Shown one piece after another: positions 26,459-38,188 of a stretch of DNA of 64,000 bases; position 1 is the stretch's first letter, and each line of letters begins with the position of its first letter. Position numbers and translations under genes: made by a program. Where the stretch lies: contig NW_024753848.1 of assembly GCF_018991925.1 (NCBI RefSeq), forward strand, positions 622,001-686,000, read 5' to 3'. Below the pieces are notes generated by a model, which saw only the letters and a program-made list of their open reading frames with translations, was not told where the DNA came from and searched no databases. The DNA comes from Homarus americanus. Its lineage: Eukaryota > Arthropoda > Malacostraca > Decapoda > Nephropidae.

Positions 26459-27257
26459 ATATTAGTGCAAGTCGGTCATCGTACTCAAGAGGGTTAAGTT
26501 ATCGTACTCAAGTGATTAAGGTGTCATACTATTGGGGTCGTACTCAGAGGGAATCGTATTCAAGGGATCGTGCTCAAGGGGAATCGTATTGGAGGATATT
26601 TGTTTTGATATTGAAACAGTTTATTTAGCCAGAACACAGATACAGAGTCGAAAAATATATTAACATGACTGAGCCAGTGAGAGCCTGAGCCCTCTCTTGT
26701 AGGCACCTGATATATACTGTACATTTATCTCATGGAAATGTTAGGTAACACTTAGTATCAACTGGAATAGTACACATAACATGGTGGTAATAAGAACATA
26801 TCAGTATGTTACCACGCTTATCACTTCGATATTTATTTTATTTATTTTTTACATTATATTACAAGTATATACATACTTTACAGTGGAGTTGATATACATA
26901 CATATGATAAGGGAGGGAAGCAGTACAGCATGGGTTGTATTAAGGCGGAACAAGAGGACAGAGCTGTCAGTATCATGTCTAGTCGGCAAATATATTTATT
27001 GCAATGATAATTTATATCTATCTACTGTACGTGATAATTTCTGATACTGGGGTGGTACTCAGTATGTTCCAGCCAATCAATCATACACAATTGCTGTTAA
27101 AACTATCATAATTTATCATTCATGTCTCCTGCCATCAATATCACACACTACAGCATTCTCACAACCCTCCGAAACACTGTTTAGTTTTTCCCGTTTTTAT
27201 TGCTGTCGGAAAACACTATGACTGCTGCTGGAAATTGTGTGTGTGTGTGTGTGTGTG

Positions 27258-27303
<46 letters not shown>

Positions 27304-27695
27304 ATGGACGGGGCAGTAGATACAGGTGTGTGTGTGTGTGTGTGTAAGACGCTGTGACCACATTAAGTGTTGTAGCCACCTGTGTGCTGGGCAGGCATCA
27401 CGCCACCAGCTGCCACCACCTGTTCCAGATCACACACACTGCATCCTTCACTGCCCCGTCCATGAGAGACAGACAGACAGACAGATAGACAGACAGTACA
27501 GTACGGTACGGTGGTGGGGTAAAACACAGGCTGGAGCTACAGTGTTTGTGTGGACTAGAGACCATCACCACACACGTCGAAGAGTTCCAATAATAAATCA
27601 CTCCATCTTCAGGTCGTGTTTTCCCGCCCATATATAGCAGTCTTCTACAACACCTCCCTCTACAGTCATCTATATATCGTTGGTATAACTCGCAA
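26071..27695. other. upstream flank of the CAP gene with short repeats
   Basis: Contains (GT)n at 26429-26457, a degenerate TCGTACTCAAGGGGA-type repeat at 26470-26600, and (GT)n joined to (CTGT)n at 27236-27300. At 27466-27495 there is a CAGA run. A TATA-like TATATATGGG on the minus strand near 27630 could serve an unseen CAP first exon, but no signal-peptide exon was found. Confidence 0.55.
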
Positions 27696-27698
27696 CAA

Positions 27699-27860
27699 CC
27701 TAACTTAACTTAATCTAACCTTACCTAACTTAACTTAATCTAACCTTACCTAACTTAACTTAATCTAACCTAACTTAACTTAATCTAACCTAACTTAACT
27801 TAATCTAACCTAACCTAATTTAACTTAATCTAACCTAACGTAACCATCCCCCAACCTAAC
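27699..27860. repeat. AACTTAATCTAACC-type array
   Basis: A variant of the CCTAA repeat with period 10-15 bp (TAACTTAATCTAACC), grading into CCTAA. No gene was seen between it and 28410 apart from (GA)n at 28013-28033 and (CA)n at 28057-28099. Confidence 0.85.
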
Positions 27861-28054
27861 CTGACCTGCCGTAAAGGACACCCTAACCCATCACCATCGC
27901 TTGTGTAGGTCACATTTGAAGGTCATCCTCTTGGGTAAAGGTTGGGTCACACTATACAACCGTTCCTCAAAAGGTCACATGGCTTGAAAAGGTCAGGAAG
28001 GATATTGTAGGAGAGAGAGAGAGAGAGAGAGAGGTTCTTCTTCTTCTTGCAGTC

Positions 28055-28099
<45 letters not shown>

Positions 28100-28412
28100 C
28101 CAATCAAATGACAATACCACATCTACCTGGGGTTAAATATTACAAGTTTGGATACAGTTCCCTTCACTCGTGAGTTTACAGGGAGTTGTCAGGTTTGGTG
28201 CAATGTGGCAGCGCCGAGTTTGTTTACATTCGACAGAAGGAAACTCACAGTAGTAAACAAACTAAAGAATTAACATAAAACAATATTAAAACAAATATCT
28301 CGAAGATAATGATTTGTGGAATGTTTATATGACGAGCCCCTGTAAACGCACTAGTGAAGGGGGCTGTACATACACGGTGATATAAAGAGTTACTCCCAAC
28401 ACGTAGAGGGAC

Positions 28413-28520
28413 TAGGTTAGGTTAGGTAGGGGTAGGTTAGGTTAGGTTAGGTTAGGTTAGGTTAGGTAGGGGTAGGGCAGGTTAGGTTAGGTAGGGGTAG
28501 GTTAGGTTAGGTTAGGTTAT
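28413..28520. repeat. interstitial telomere-type array, TTAGG orientation
   Basis: Blocks of GGTTAGGTTAGG are broken by GGTAGGGGTAGG variants. The orientation is opposite to the 19597 array. Confidence 0.93.
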
Positions 28521-28749
28521 TTGCAACATGTATACTAACTAGGTAGGGGTAGGTGGTGGTGTTCCCAAATGTGGCTTGTTGTCACCATCTCTGTTTGTCA
28601 TTTTTTTTCGAAGACATTCCTGGTGTGTGTGTGTAAGACCGTGACCTTTCAACACCTGCTACTGTCTGCTACTGATTCACGGACCGTTTTAACTCCCAGA
28701 CTACTCAACCACGGACCGTTTTGTCTTTATAAGTACGAAGAACTCGGGG

Positions 28750-29195
28750 AACTTATCACAACACTACACTAAACTACACAAACACTACACAAACACAACA
28801 CAAACACTACACTACACAAACACAACACAAACACTACACTACACAAACACTACACAAACACTACACAAACACCACATCACACAAACACAACACAAACACA
28901 ACACTACACTAAACTACACAAACACAACACAAAACACAACACTACACAAACACAACACAAAACACTACACTACACAAACACAACAGCAAACACTACACAA
29001 CACAAACACTACACTACACAAACACAACACAAACACTAAGCACTCACACAAAACACAACACAAACACTACACTACACAAACACTACACAAACACAACACA
29101 AACACTACACTACACAAACACAACACAAACACTACACTACACAAACACAACACAAACACTACACAAACATAACACTACACAAACATAACACTACA
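28750..29195 (+). repeat. ACACAAACACTACACT-type minisatellite
   Basis: Irregular copies of ACACAAACACAACACAAACACTACACT fill about 440 bp. The composition is only A, C and T. Confidence 0.93.
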
Positions 29196-29287
29196 CGCCT
29201 TCCTTACTAATCACTGAACTTAGTAACCAAATCTCAAGTCCTCCCGTTTCACCCCGTATCACCCCCGTGTCTTCCCGCACCCGACCT

Positions 29288-29668
29288 AAGCTTCTACACC
29301 ATCCTCGACACCGGCTCCTACTACCACCTGAGATCCCTAGCCCGAGAATTGCTGTTCGACACCACAACCGCATCCAGCCCATACGTGCACGAACTGATCG
29401 CTATAAGAACAGCCCAGTCCCAACCATTGTAAAAATTATCAATAACTTGTAATAAACCAGTGTATTCACTCCCAGTAAACACTACTCCTTGCACTGTCAC
29501 TATGTTGAAATGAACTGTAGTTTGAGCTTTTCCCCATCTAGTTATTATATGTCTTATTTATATCACTTAAGTTACTTGTATATTATTTGTAATTCGTAAC
29601 CCATTCCCCAATTATGTAACTGTATATTTTCAGCCTTCTGCCTGCCAAGCTCTTTCAATAAACCGTTA

Positions 29669-29716
<48 letters not shown>
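29288..29716 (+). mobile_element. LINE 3' end, copy A (polymerase C-terminus, 3' UTR, (ATT)n tail)
   Basis: The open frame KLLHHPRHRLLLPPEI through RIQPIRARTDRYKNSPVP to INNL-stop ends at 29452. An RTDRYKNS-x-x-P-x-x-V close is typical of non-LTR retrotransposon polymerases. An approximately 240-bp 3' UTR follows, then CAATAAACCGTTAATTATT and an (ATT)n tract. It is nearly identical, inverted, to 54782-55166. Confidence 0.8.
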
Positions 29717-29958
29717 GTTGTTGTTGTTATAGCGTGGCCTAAGGGTACTGTACACCTCGTCATCAGCGTGTTTATTCCTGTGTTCTGACGCTTCACTAAC
29801 ACCTGCCCCCAGCCAGTCGTCTACTAGGTCTTGTTGACACTCCGTAAAGGTGGAATAATTGAGTCTGACACTTGTATGACACATGTATGGTAGGTATGAC
29901 AATTGTATGACACATGTATGGTAGGTATGACACTTGTATGACACCTTAATATATATGA

Positions 29959-30004
<46 letters not shown>

Positions 30005-30096
30005 TCACTCACTCTCAGTAGCAACATGCGTCGCTAACAAGCACGTGCATATCAATTTGCATAATTTGTATACATGACTGTGGCGTCCTCGTCCGT

Positions 30097-30134
<38 letters not shown>

Positions 30135-30737
30135 GAGTTAACTTGTATAGAATGTGTCACTGAAGAAGTAAATTTTTCTCAATCAGTGAGTGTGTGAGGT
30201 GAGTAACGCAGTGAGTAACGCAGTGAGTAACGCAGTGAGAGTGAGTAACGCAGTGAGAGTGAGTAACGCAGTGAGTTGAGTGTGTATGTGAAGTAACAGT
30301 AGGTCACACCCCCCCTCCCCCACACACACACACACGATACTTGGCATATATTTACACAATGGTTATCGACCTGCTGACCTGTACGAGCCTGCCATAGTCA
30401 TCAACAACCTTCACTACCACCACCACTACCAGCACATCACCTAACCACCTAACCTAATCTAACCAAACGGGACAAAAAAAAATACCTGATCCAATCATTA
30501 TTTTTATTGCAAAGTTGAAGACACATCTGCAGACCCAAGAAGGCACACGTTGCATTGTTGATTACTCGTATCACATGAAGATTAGCCATCCGCCGTAATG
30601 TTGTGTGTGGTTAGGTTAGGTTAGGTCAGGTTGGGTTGGTTTAGTTAGGTTTGGTTAGGTCAGGTCAGGTCTTGTTTGGTTAGGTTAGGTTAATAATTAT
30701 TAATATAAACCAAGTGTCAACAAAGGTATCCACCATG
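29717..30737. other. microsatellite-rich sequence
   Basis: Holds repeated TGTATGACACATGTATGGTA (29868-29945), (CT)n at 29964-30005, (CA)n at 30099-30133, a 12-bp GTGAGTAACGCA repeat at 30195-30275, CA at 30320-30334 and a degenerate TTAGG run at 30608-30690. No gene was seen. Confidence 0.75.
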
Positions 30738-31640
30738 CTGGCAACCTGCAAACCATCCAACCTGCTAACCATACCAACCTGCTAACCATACCAACCTGCG
30801 AACCATGCCCACCTGCTAACCATACCAACCTGCTAACCATACCAACCTGCTAACCATACCAACCTGCTAACAATACCCACCTGCTAACCATGCCAACCTG
30901 CTAACCATACCAACCTGCTAACCATACCAACCTGCTAACCATGCCAACCTATTAACCATACCAACCTGCTAACAATACCAACCTGCTAACCATACCAACC
31001 TGCTAACCATACCAACCTGCTAACAATACCCACCTGCTAACAATACCCACCTGCTAACCATGCCAACCTGCTAACCATACCAACCTGCTAACCATGCCAA
31101 CCTGCTAACCATGCCAACCCTACAACCATACCAACCTGCTAACCATGCCAACCTGCTAACCATGCCAACCTGCTAACCATACCAACCTTACACAACAATA
31201 CCCACCTGCTAACCTACCAACCTGCTAACAATCCCACCAGCTAACCATACCAACCTGCTAACCAAAGCCTTAACCTGCTAACAATACCAACCTGCTAACC
31301 ATGCCAACCTTAACCATACCAACCTGCCCCAGCAAACACCAACCTGCTAATAATACCAACCTGCTAACAATACCAACCTACTCAACCATCAACCTGCTAA
31401 CCATACCAACCTGTTAACCATCCAACCTGCTAACCATACCAACCTGCTAACCATACCCACCTGCCAACCATACCAACCTGCTAACCATGCCAACCTGCTA
31501 ACCATCCAACCTGTTAACCATACCAACCTGCTAACCATCAACCACTAACTAACCATACCAACCTGCTAACCATGCCAACCTGCTAACCATCCAACCTGTT
31601 AACCATCCAACCTGCTAACCATCCAACCTGTTAACCACGG
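30738..31640 (+). repeat. 17-bp minisatellite (AACCATACCAACCTGCT)
   Basis: More than 50 copies of AACCATACCAACCTGCT with variants at the CATACC/CATGCC position. It is the longest regular short-unit array in the left half of the window. Confidence 0.96.
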
Positions 31641-31739
31641 CAAGTAAGGCGAGACTCAACAACAACAAGACCCTGAGCAAAAGCCATGTTGAAGTGTATG
31701 TATTGATTCTAAGCTGTTGAGGTGAGTCTCTCTGAGTGG

Positions 31740-32180
31740 CTGCCTCTCTCATCATCCCTCCCTCCCACATACCCTCCCTCACCCTCCTCCACACACTCTC
31801 CCTCCACACACCCCTCCCTCACACCCCTCCCTCACCACCCTCCCTCCCACCCTCCCTCACACCCACCCTCCCTCCCCCACACCCTCACACCCCACACCCT
31901 CCCACCCACCCTCCCCTCACACACCCTCCCACCCACACCCTCCCCTCACACCCCTCACCCCTCCCCTCCCCCACCCCCTCCCTCCACACCCCTCCCACCC
32001 CCACACCCTCCCTCCCCACACCTCCCACCCCCCTCCCTCCCACCCACACCCTCCCACACCCCTCCCTACACCCACCCCTCCCTCCACACCCTCCCACCCC
32101 ACACCTCCCTCCACCCACACCCTCACACCCACCCTCCCTCCACCCCTCCACCCACCCTCCCTCACACACACTCCCTTTCA
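31740..32180 (+). repeat. C-rich array (CCCTCCCACCCACACCCTCC)
   Basis: Almost pure C/T/A strand of CCCTCC, CACCC and ACACCC words. Long open frames in several frames are artefacts of the composition. Confidence 0.93.
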
Positions 32181-32247
32181 GTGTATGGGAACGCTGCTTA
32201 TCCGGGCATTAAATGTTAAGTGATGCATATTATAAACGCCTTTATTA

Positions 32248-32249
<2 letters not shown>

Positions 32250-32293
<44 letters not shown>

Positions 32294-32682
32294 AAAGTAA
32301 ACAAGTGAGGGAGGTAAGGTGAGAAATGAAGTGAGAGAGATACAGGAAAGTTGATAAGAGGGAGGGGGTAGAGGAGAATAGAGGAGGGTAGAGGGGAGGG
32401 TAGAGGGGGGGAAGATAAGCAGTCAGGTTGTGGAGGTGAATGGGAGTGTGAGAGGTAGATGAAGGAGGAATGGGATGAGAAGGAGGGGAGAGTGATGTAG
32501 AAATTGAGGTGATGACCGAGGAAGTTGTGGAGGCAGAAGGAGGGGGTGAAGAGAAGGGGGGAGTGAGAGGGGGAAGGAGAAGAGAGGGGGGAGAGTATCT
32601 GTATGATGCCACAACAAAGTGTACTAGACAAGCCCAGGTAATAAAGTATATCTCGTCAGGGTGTGTGTGTGTGTGTGTGTGT

Positions 32683-32729
<47 letters not shown>

Positions 32730-33410
32730 TACTACACTTATCTCATCAATATTAAACACAATAAACATTCATTATCTAAACACCAGTGACGTAACACTCA
32801 AAACATATAAACATTGGTGGGTGTGGTGGTGTGATGGTGATAGTGGTGGTGATGGGATAGTGATGGTGTGTTGGTGTTGATGGTGTGGTGGTGGTGTGGT
32901 GATGGTGTGGTGTGTTGATGGTGATGGTGTGATTGTGGTGATGGTGTTTGTGTGTGTTATGGTGGTGAACGGTTCATCCTCCACACCACCATCACCCACT
33001 GTAGATTTCCGACCACACAAGAGTCAATTTGCGAGGTTTTGATCTATTATCGATGTGTGTGGGGTGATGGAGGGTAGATGGGGGGGGAGGTGGAGAGGGG
33101 GAGGAGTGGTGGATTGGATGGATGGAGAGAGAGAGACGAACACTGTAACCCCACCACCACTATCACTAACACCATCACTACCGCCACCAGCTATAACTGT
33201 TGTAGTTGAGGGTTGTCTAAGGTCCTGATGGTAGTGGTGGTAATGGTTGTTGTAGTGTGTGGCAGTGGTGGTAATGTGGTTGTTGCGGTGGTGGTGGTAG
33301 TGGTAGTGGTGGTAATGGTTGTTGTGGTGGTAGTGGTGGTAATGGTTATTGTGGTGAGTAGTGGCAGTGGTGGTAATGGTTGTTGTGGTGGTGGTGGCGG
33401 TACAAACACC
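32250..33410. repeat. series of (GT)n, purine-rich and GTGGTGATG arrays
   Basis: In order: (GT)n 32251-32291; GAGGG-rich purine tract 32310-32600; (GT)n 32660-32727; GGTGGTGATGGTGTG repeat 32815-32960; GGTGGTAATGGTTGTTGTGG repeat 33225-33400. No coding exon was seen. Confidence 0.9.
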
Positions 33411-33520
33411 TAAACATATACACTCGGCAATATAGTCCGGCATCTACCTGTAATTTACCTGTGGGTCAAATATTTACACCTGTCGAAATTAATTTACTTC
33501 CTTACCCTAAGAAATGCTTC

Positions 33521-33795
33521 GTTATTCGTCCAATCAGCGAGCGCCTTTTACTTAACCAATGAGATACCTTTGTTATTCGTCCAATCAGCGAGCGCCCTTT
33601 ACTTAACCAATGAGATACCTTCTAATTCGTCCAATCATCACGTCCTTACCCTATGCAACACCCCGTTATTCGTCCAATCAGCTCACAGCATCGCTTCCTA
33701 AGCCAATGAGATTTCTCCTTTGAACCAGCGCGGTCGTTCCCCCGCCCCAGAGTCGCCGCCCGGAGCGTACACGACCCCACACACCACCAGGTAAA
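33521..33795 (+). promoter_or_regulatory. promoter-like block: seven CCAAT boxes, GC box, splice donor
   Basis: CCAAT occurs on the plus strand at 33530, 33556, 33581, 33607, 33631, 33674 and 33703. Four are in TCCAATCA and three in CCAATGAG context, within 51-bp near-repeats. A GC-rich segment with CCCGCCCC follows near 33741. A strong donor (CACCAG|GTAAAC) lies at 33790/33791. By family knowledge NF-Y binds CCAAT in such TATA-less promoters. The simplest reading is a plus-strand gene with a non-coding first exon of about 50 nt ending at 33790. Its next exon was not found. Confidence 0.5.
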
Positions 33796-33954
33796 CTCAG
33801 GTGTGTCTTAACCTCAACTTGACTAATTGAGGGTGGGGTGTGTGTGTTTGGGAGGGTGTGAGGGGGTACTATAACGAGACCCACCAACCCACCACTGTCA
33901 CCCACCAACCCACCAAACGCCCACTTTCCATTAAAGTTTGTTAAGTATGGTGAA

Positions 33955-34322
33955 TTATGTACACTACACCACACACCACCATAACACACTACACCACAAC
34001 ACACTACACTACACCACACAACACCACCATAACACACTACACCACACAACACCACCATAACACACTACCACAACACACTACACTACACCACACAACACCA
34101 CCACAACACACTACACCACAACACTACACTACACACACACAACACCACCGTAACACACTACACCACAACACACTACACTACACCACACAACACCACCATA
34201 ACACACTACACCACAACACACTACACTACACCACACAACACCACCATAACACACTACACTACACCACACAACACCACCATAACACACTACACCACAACAC
34301 AACACCACTACACCACCACCAC
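33955..34322 (+). repeat. ACACCACCATAACACACTAC-type minisatellite
   Basis: A higher-order mix of ACTACACCACA and ACACCACCATAACAC units, just downstream of the CCAAT block and its donor. Confidence 0.94.
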
Positions 34323-34402
34323 CTCTAGTCTACCTTGGGCATCCTTCTCCCTCAGGTGTGAATCAACAGACCCAGGTTAATTACTCCTGCTACCTGTACA
34401 AT

Positions 34403-34490
34403 GGTGCGTCTGTCTATCGGTGCGTCAGTCTATCGGTGCGTCAGTCTATCGGTGCGTCAGTCTATCGGTGCGTCAGTCTATCGGTGCGTC
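34403..34490 (+). repeat. 16-bp tandem repeat (GGTGCGTCAGTCTATC)
   Basis: Starts at 34403, 34419, 34435, 34451, 34467 and 34483, with one base differing in the first copy. Confidence 0.95.
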
Positions 34491-34740
34491 AGTAGAATGG
34501 TGTGTCCGTATATTGAAGTGCCACTAACTAACTGACTCACTTGACGCCTGACGGAGTTAAGAGCATGACGGAGAGCGAGACTTTCGAGTTGCTGAGTTAA
34601 CATGGACGAAATTCCCTTACCAGTCACCTGCTCTGTGTGTGTATGTGCGCCTCCAACAACGCACACACACACACACACACACCGTGAAATTTATCTCAAA
34701 CAAGACTCATAACTGACCCACTAAGGCAGCCAACTATAAG

Positions 34741-34885
34741 ATTACCGCTTGGGGCCACATTCAGGTTCCGAGGGCCAGACGGGGGCCACATTCAGTCTAT
34801 GAGGCCCAGACGGTCGCCACATTCAGGCTACGAGGGCCACAATCAGGCTATGAGGGCCATAGTTAGGCTATGAGGGCCACATCGG
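34741..34885 (+). repeat. GGGCCACATTCAGGCTACGA repeat
   Basis: About six diverged copies of GGGCCACATTCAGGCTACGA followed by variable CCAGACG. It is GC-richer than its surroundings. Confidence 0.85.
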
Positions 34886-34899
34886 GGCCCTCTAGAGTC

Positions 34900-35165
34900 C
34901 TACCAGCACCACCACCTCCACCATCACTACTACCAGCACCACCACCACACACCACTACCACCACCACCACCATCACCACTACCAGCACCACCACCACCAC
35001 CTCCCAGCACCACCACCTCCCACCCACCTCCACCAGCACCATCCACCTCCACCATCACCATCACCATCACCACCACCAGCACCACCACCACCACCATCAC
35101 CATCACCACCACCTCACCAGCACCACCACCATCACCACCACCAGCACCACCAGCACCACCTACAA
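34900..35165 (+). repeat. (CCA/CCT)n trinucleotide array
   Basis: Runs of CACCACCATCACCACC with CAG and CTC interruptions. A His/Thr open frame arises from it. Confidence 0.93.
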
Positions 35166-35229
35166 CACAATGAATGAACACAGGAGCTAGGGCCAGGCAG
35201 TACATCCAGTTTTTACCTCACACCCTTGT

Positions 35230-36491
35230 CTGGTCTGTGCTGGTCAGACACCCCGACACACACACACACAGACACTTACAGACACTCCAGCCTCCAGACA
35301 CTCCACAGACACCCCCAGACACTCCCAGATTTACAGACACTCCCAGACACCCACGAGGGAATGGGGTGAGGAGGGTGGGTGGTGGCCCACCCTAGTGATC
35401 ACCTGTGTGGGCGGGAAGGTGTGTGGTGGGCAGAAGAGGGTGTGTACGTGTGTGGGTGGGCTGGGTGGGCGTTGGGTGTGGAGTGGGCGTGTGGGTGGGC
35501 ATGGGTGTGTGTGTGGGCGTATGGGTGGATGTGTGGGTGGGCGTGTGTGTGGGTGGGTGGGTGGGTGTGGGTGTAATGAATAGGGTCAGTTTAACAGCAT
35601 CGGTGACCTGTATAAACTAACAAACTGCTAGTAATGACGTCACTATCTCCTATATGACGTAGAACACACACACACACACAAGCGAAAGTATACAGGAAGA
35701 AGGAAGGTCGCGACATGCCCTCCTTCTCCCTCCCTCCTTCTCTCCGTCCTCCTTCTCTCCTCCCTCCTCTCTCCCTCCTCCTTCCTCTCCCCCTCCCTCC
35801 TTCTCTCCTTCTCCCCTTCTCTCTCCCTCCCTCCTTCTCCTTCTCCCCACACCTCATTTTGAGAGGAGAAAAAAAAACGAGTTTATTTTGGCGGGATAAT
35901 CTGTTGAGTGTGAGCAGCTCGGCGTGAGCTCAGTCCACCGACACGTGTTGTTATTTGACTTATATAGCGGGGTGCAAGACATGAGGAGGAAGAGAAGAAG
36001 GAAGGAGGAGAGGAGGAAGAGGAGGAAGGAGGAGGAGGAGGAAGGAAGAGGAGGGAGGAGGAAGAGGGGGGAGGAGGAGGATGAGGAAGGGAAGAAGAAG
36101 AAGAAAGAAGGTAATATACAGTGGACCTAACACACAATAAAATATAAATAATAATAATAATAAGAAAAAAATTAAAACATTCTACAAAAATATCCACACA
36201 CCCACCCCACATCTACACCCACACACACACACCCACCCACACCCACCCACCCCACCCCACCCACCCCATCCACACCCACCCACCATCACACACACACCCC
36301 ACACACCCACGATCGAGTCTTACAGCAAATCCCACGCCATTTTAACCCTCCCGTCTGTCCTGTCTACACTCAACACACAGAGGCAAACAATAGACAAACA
36401 CAAACTACCGATAACAACATTAACTTGAGATCCTTAACTACTGTAACGAGTTATAACGAACTACTTATAACGAACTACACTATAACACGAG

Positions 36492-36544
<53 letters not shown>

Positions 36545-36545
36545 G
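35230..36545. repeat. chain of low-complexity tracts
   Basis: In order: CAGACACTCC repeat 35270-35350; GGGTGTG array 35400-35575; pyrimidine tract 35718-35850; purine tract GGAGGAAG 35980-36110; CCCACC array 36190-36305; (GA)n 36497-36540. No gene was seen. Confidence 0.88.
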
Positions 36546-36612
36546 GTTCATGACCTGACAAGGGGATGTAGTCGTTGTTGGTGGCCACCCCCCTTACCAC
36601 CACCCTCGTCAC

Positions 36613-36720
36613 ACACAAACAACTACGTCATACACAAGGTCAGTTATGACGTCACAAACAAACAACTACGTCATACACAAGGTCAGTTAAGATTGCCACA
36701 CACACATACTATGACGTAAC
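36613..36720 (+). promoter_or_regulatory. 42-bp duplication carrying CRE and AGGTCA motifs
   Basis: Two copies of AACTACGTCATACACAAGGT-CAGTTA, spaced 42 bp. TGACGTCA lies between them at 36647 and TGACGTAA at 36712. ACAAGGTCA resembles a nuclear-receptor monomer site. Regulatory function is inference from motif density. Confidence 0.4.
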
Positions 36721-37219
36721 AGTCAATTTTGTATATCTTTTTTTCTCTATATTCTGGTTGTTGTTTGCTCTGCTTCCTAAAGAATAGAAGAATAAGAAGG
36801 AAGAGGAATAAGAGGAGAAAGAGGTGGAGGAAGAACTCAAGGAAGAAGAATAAGAACAAGAACAAAGACCCAACACTAACCTAATCACTGGACAGGTAAA
36901 CAGGTAAATAAACGATATACCTTAATCACCCCTTACAGGAGTTGGGTTATAACCACACCTGTACACACCTGATACACACACCACTGCCAAGGTACATGGC
37001 GGGCGGGTGGGGGGCTACTCCACACTCTTGGGTACACAACGATATACACACGGATATTCTTGGTAGTGTGGAGAGGTGAGGTACCGTGGAGGCGAGTAGT
37101 ACCACACCTTGACGCTTGGGGACCCCAGACGGTACCTACTTCGACGCTCATATCTGATAAGTTATTCTATAGCAGAGGACCCAGGTTACCACCTACCTCT
37201 CATTCTTCACATCTAAATT
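36721..37219. other. mixed sequence, no gene seen
   Basis: The purine-rich stretch at 36780-36870 is followed by unique sequence with moderate GC. A weak 72-codon minus frame has no support. Confidence 0.6.
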
Positions 37220-37390
37220 TTGACCCTGAACCAACCTAACCTAACCTAACCTAACCCAACCTAACCCAACCTACTCACCTAACCTAACCCAATCCTAACC
37301 TAACCTAACCCAACCTAACCTAACCCAACTCTAACCTAACCTAACCTAACCTAACCTAACCTAACTCTAACTCCAACCTAACCTAACCCA
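37220..37390. repeat. CCTAA array with CCCAA variants, followed by (CA)n
   Basis: About 30 CCTAA-type units, then (CA)n tracts at 37441-37463 and 37475-37524. Confidence 0.94.
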
Positions 37391-37471
37391 TCAATGTAGT
37401 GTAATTAAATGACAAAATAGTAAACTCCATTGAATTACCTAACACACACACACACACACACATTACTACTA

Positions 37472-37524
<53 letters not shown>

Positions 37525-37659
37525 ATAATTAAACAGGTTGACTCAGTACTAATGTGGGTACACCTTGGCGTAAACACCTGCTTGATGGGGCAACACCTGT
37601 GAGTTAATAATCAAGGTGTTGCCCAGAAGAACCGGATTTCCTAAAGAAGGTTAAGATTA

Positions 37660-38005
37660 GGTCGCCTCCCCTATGTGATATTTATTTCACCTTGAGATTA
37701 TACTCCTTAATGCTAACCTAACCTAACCCAACTTAAAATAACCTTTCCTAAAATAATCTAGTTTAATCTAACAACCTAATCTAACCTAGTCTAATCTAAC
37801 ATTAACCTAGTCTAGTCTAATCTAACATTAACCTAGTCTAGTCTAACCTAACCTAATCTAATACTAACCTAACCTAATCTAACACTAATCTAACCTAGTC
37901 TAGTCTAACCTAACCTAATCTAATCTAACACTAATCTAACCTAGTCTAATCTAACATTAACCTAGTCTAGTCTAACCTAACCAAATCTAACCCCAGGTAA
38001 CATTG
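37660..38005. repeat. short-repeat copy (minus) plus CTAATCTAAC-type array
   Basis: The minus-strand copy of the short motif (TAATCTCAAGGTGAAATAAA on that strand) is at 37679-37698. The CTAGTCTAATCTAACATTAAC variant array follows from 37730. Confidence 0.8.
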
Positions 38006-38130
38006 GGTTAGGTTAGGTTAAGTGAGGAGAGGCCTGGCTGGGGCGGCCCTCACTGTGAGTTAAAACAAATGAGGGCGTGAAGCCGCACAGGTCCACACAA
38101 GGGACACTTATTGATACATATAAGGCGTCT

Positions 38131-38188
<58 letters not shown>

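Noticed and set aside
30738..31640. CRISPR-like regular spacing
   Set aside because: The 17-bp units are contiguous with no unique spacers, and the sequence is eukaryotic.
31722..32219. Overlapping 158- and 165-codon Pro/Thr/Ser-rich frames
   Set aside because: Artefact of the C-rich satellite; several frames are open at once.
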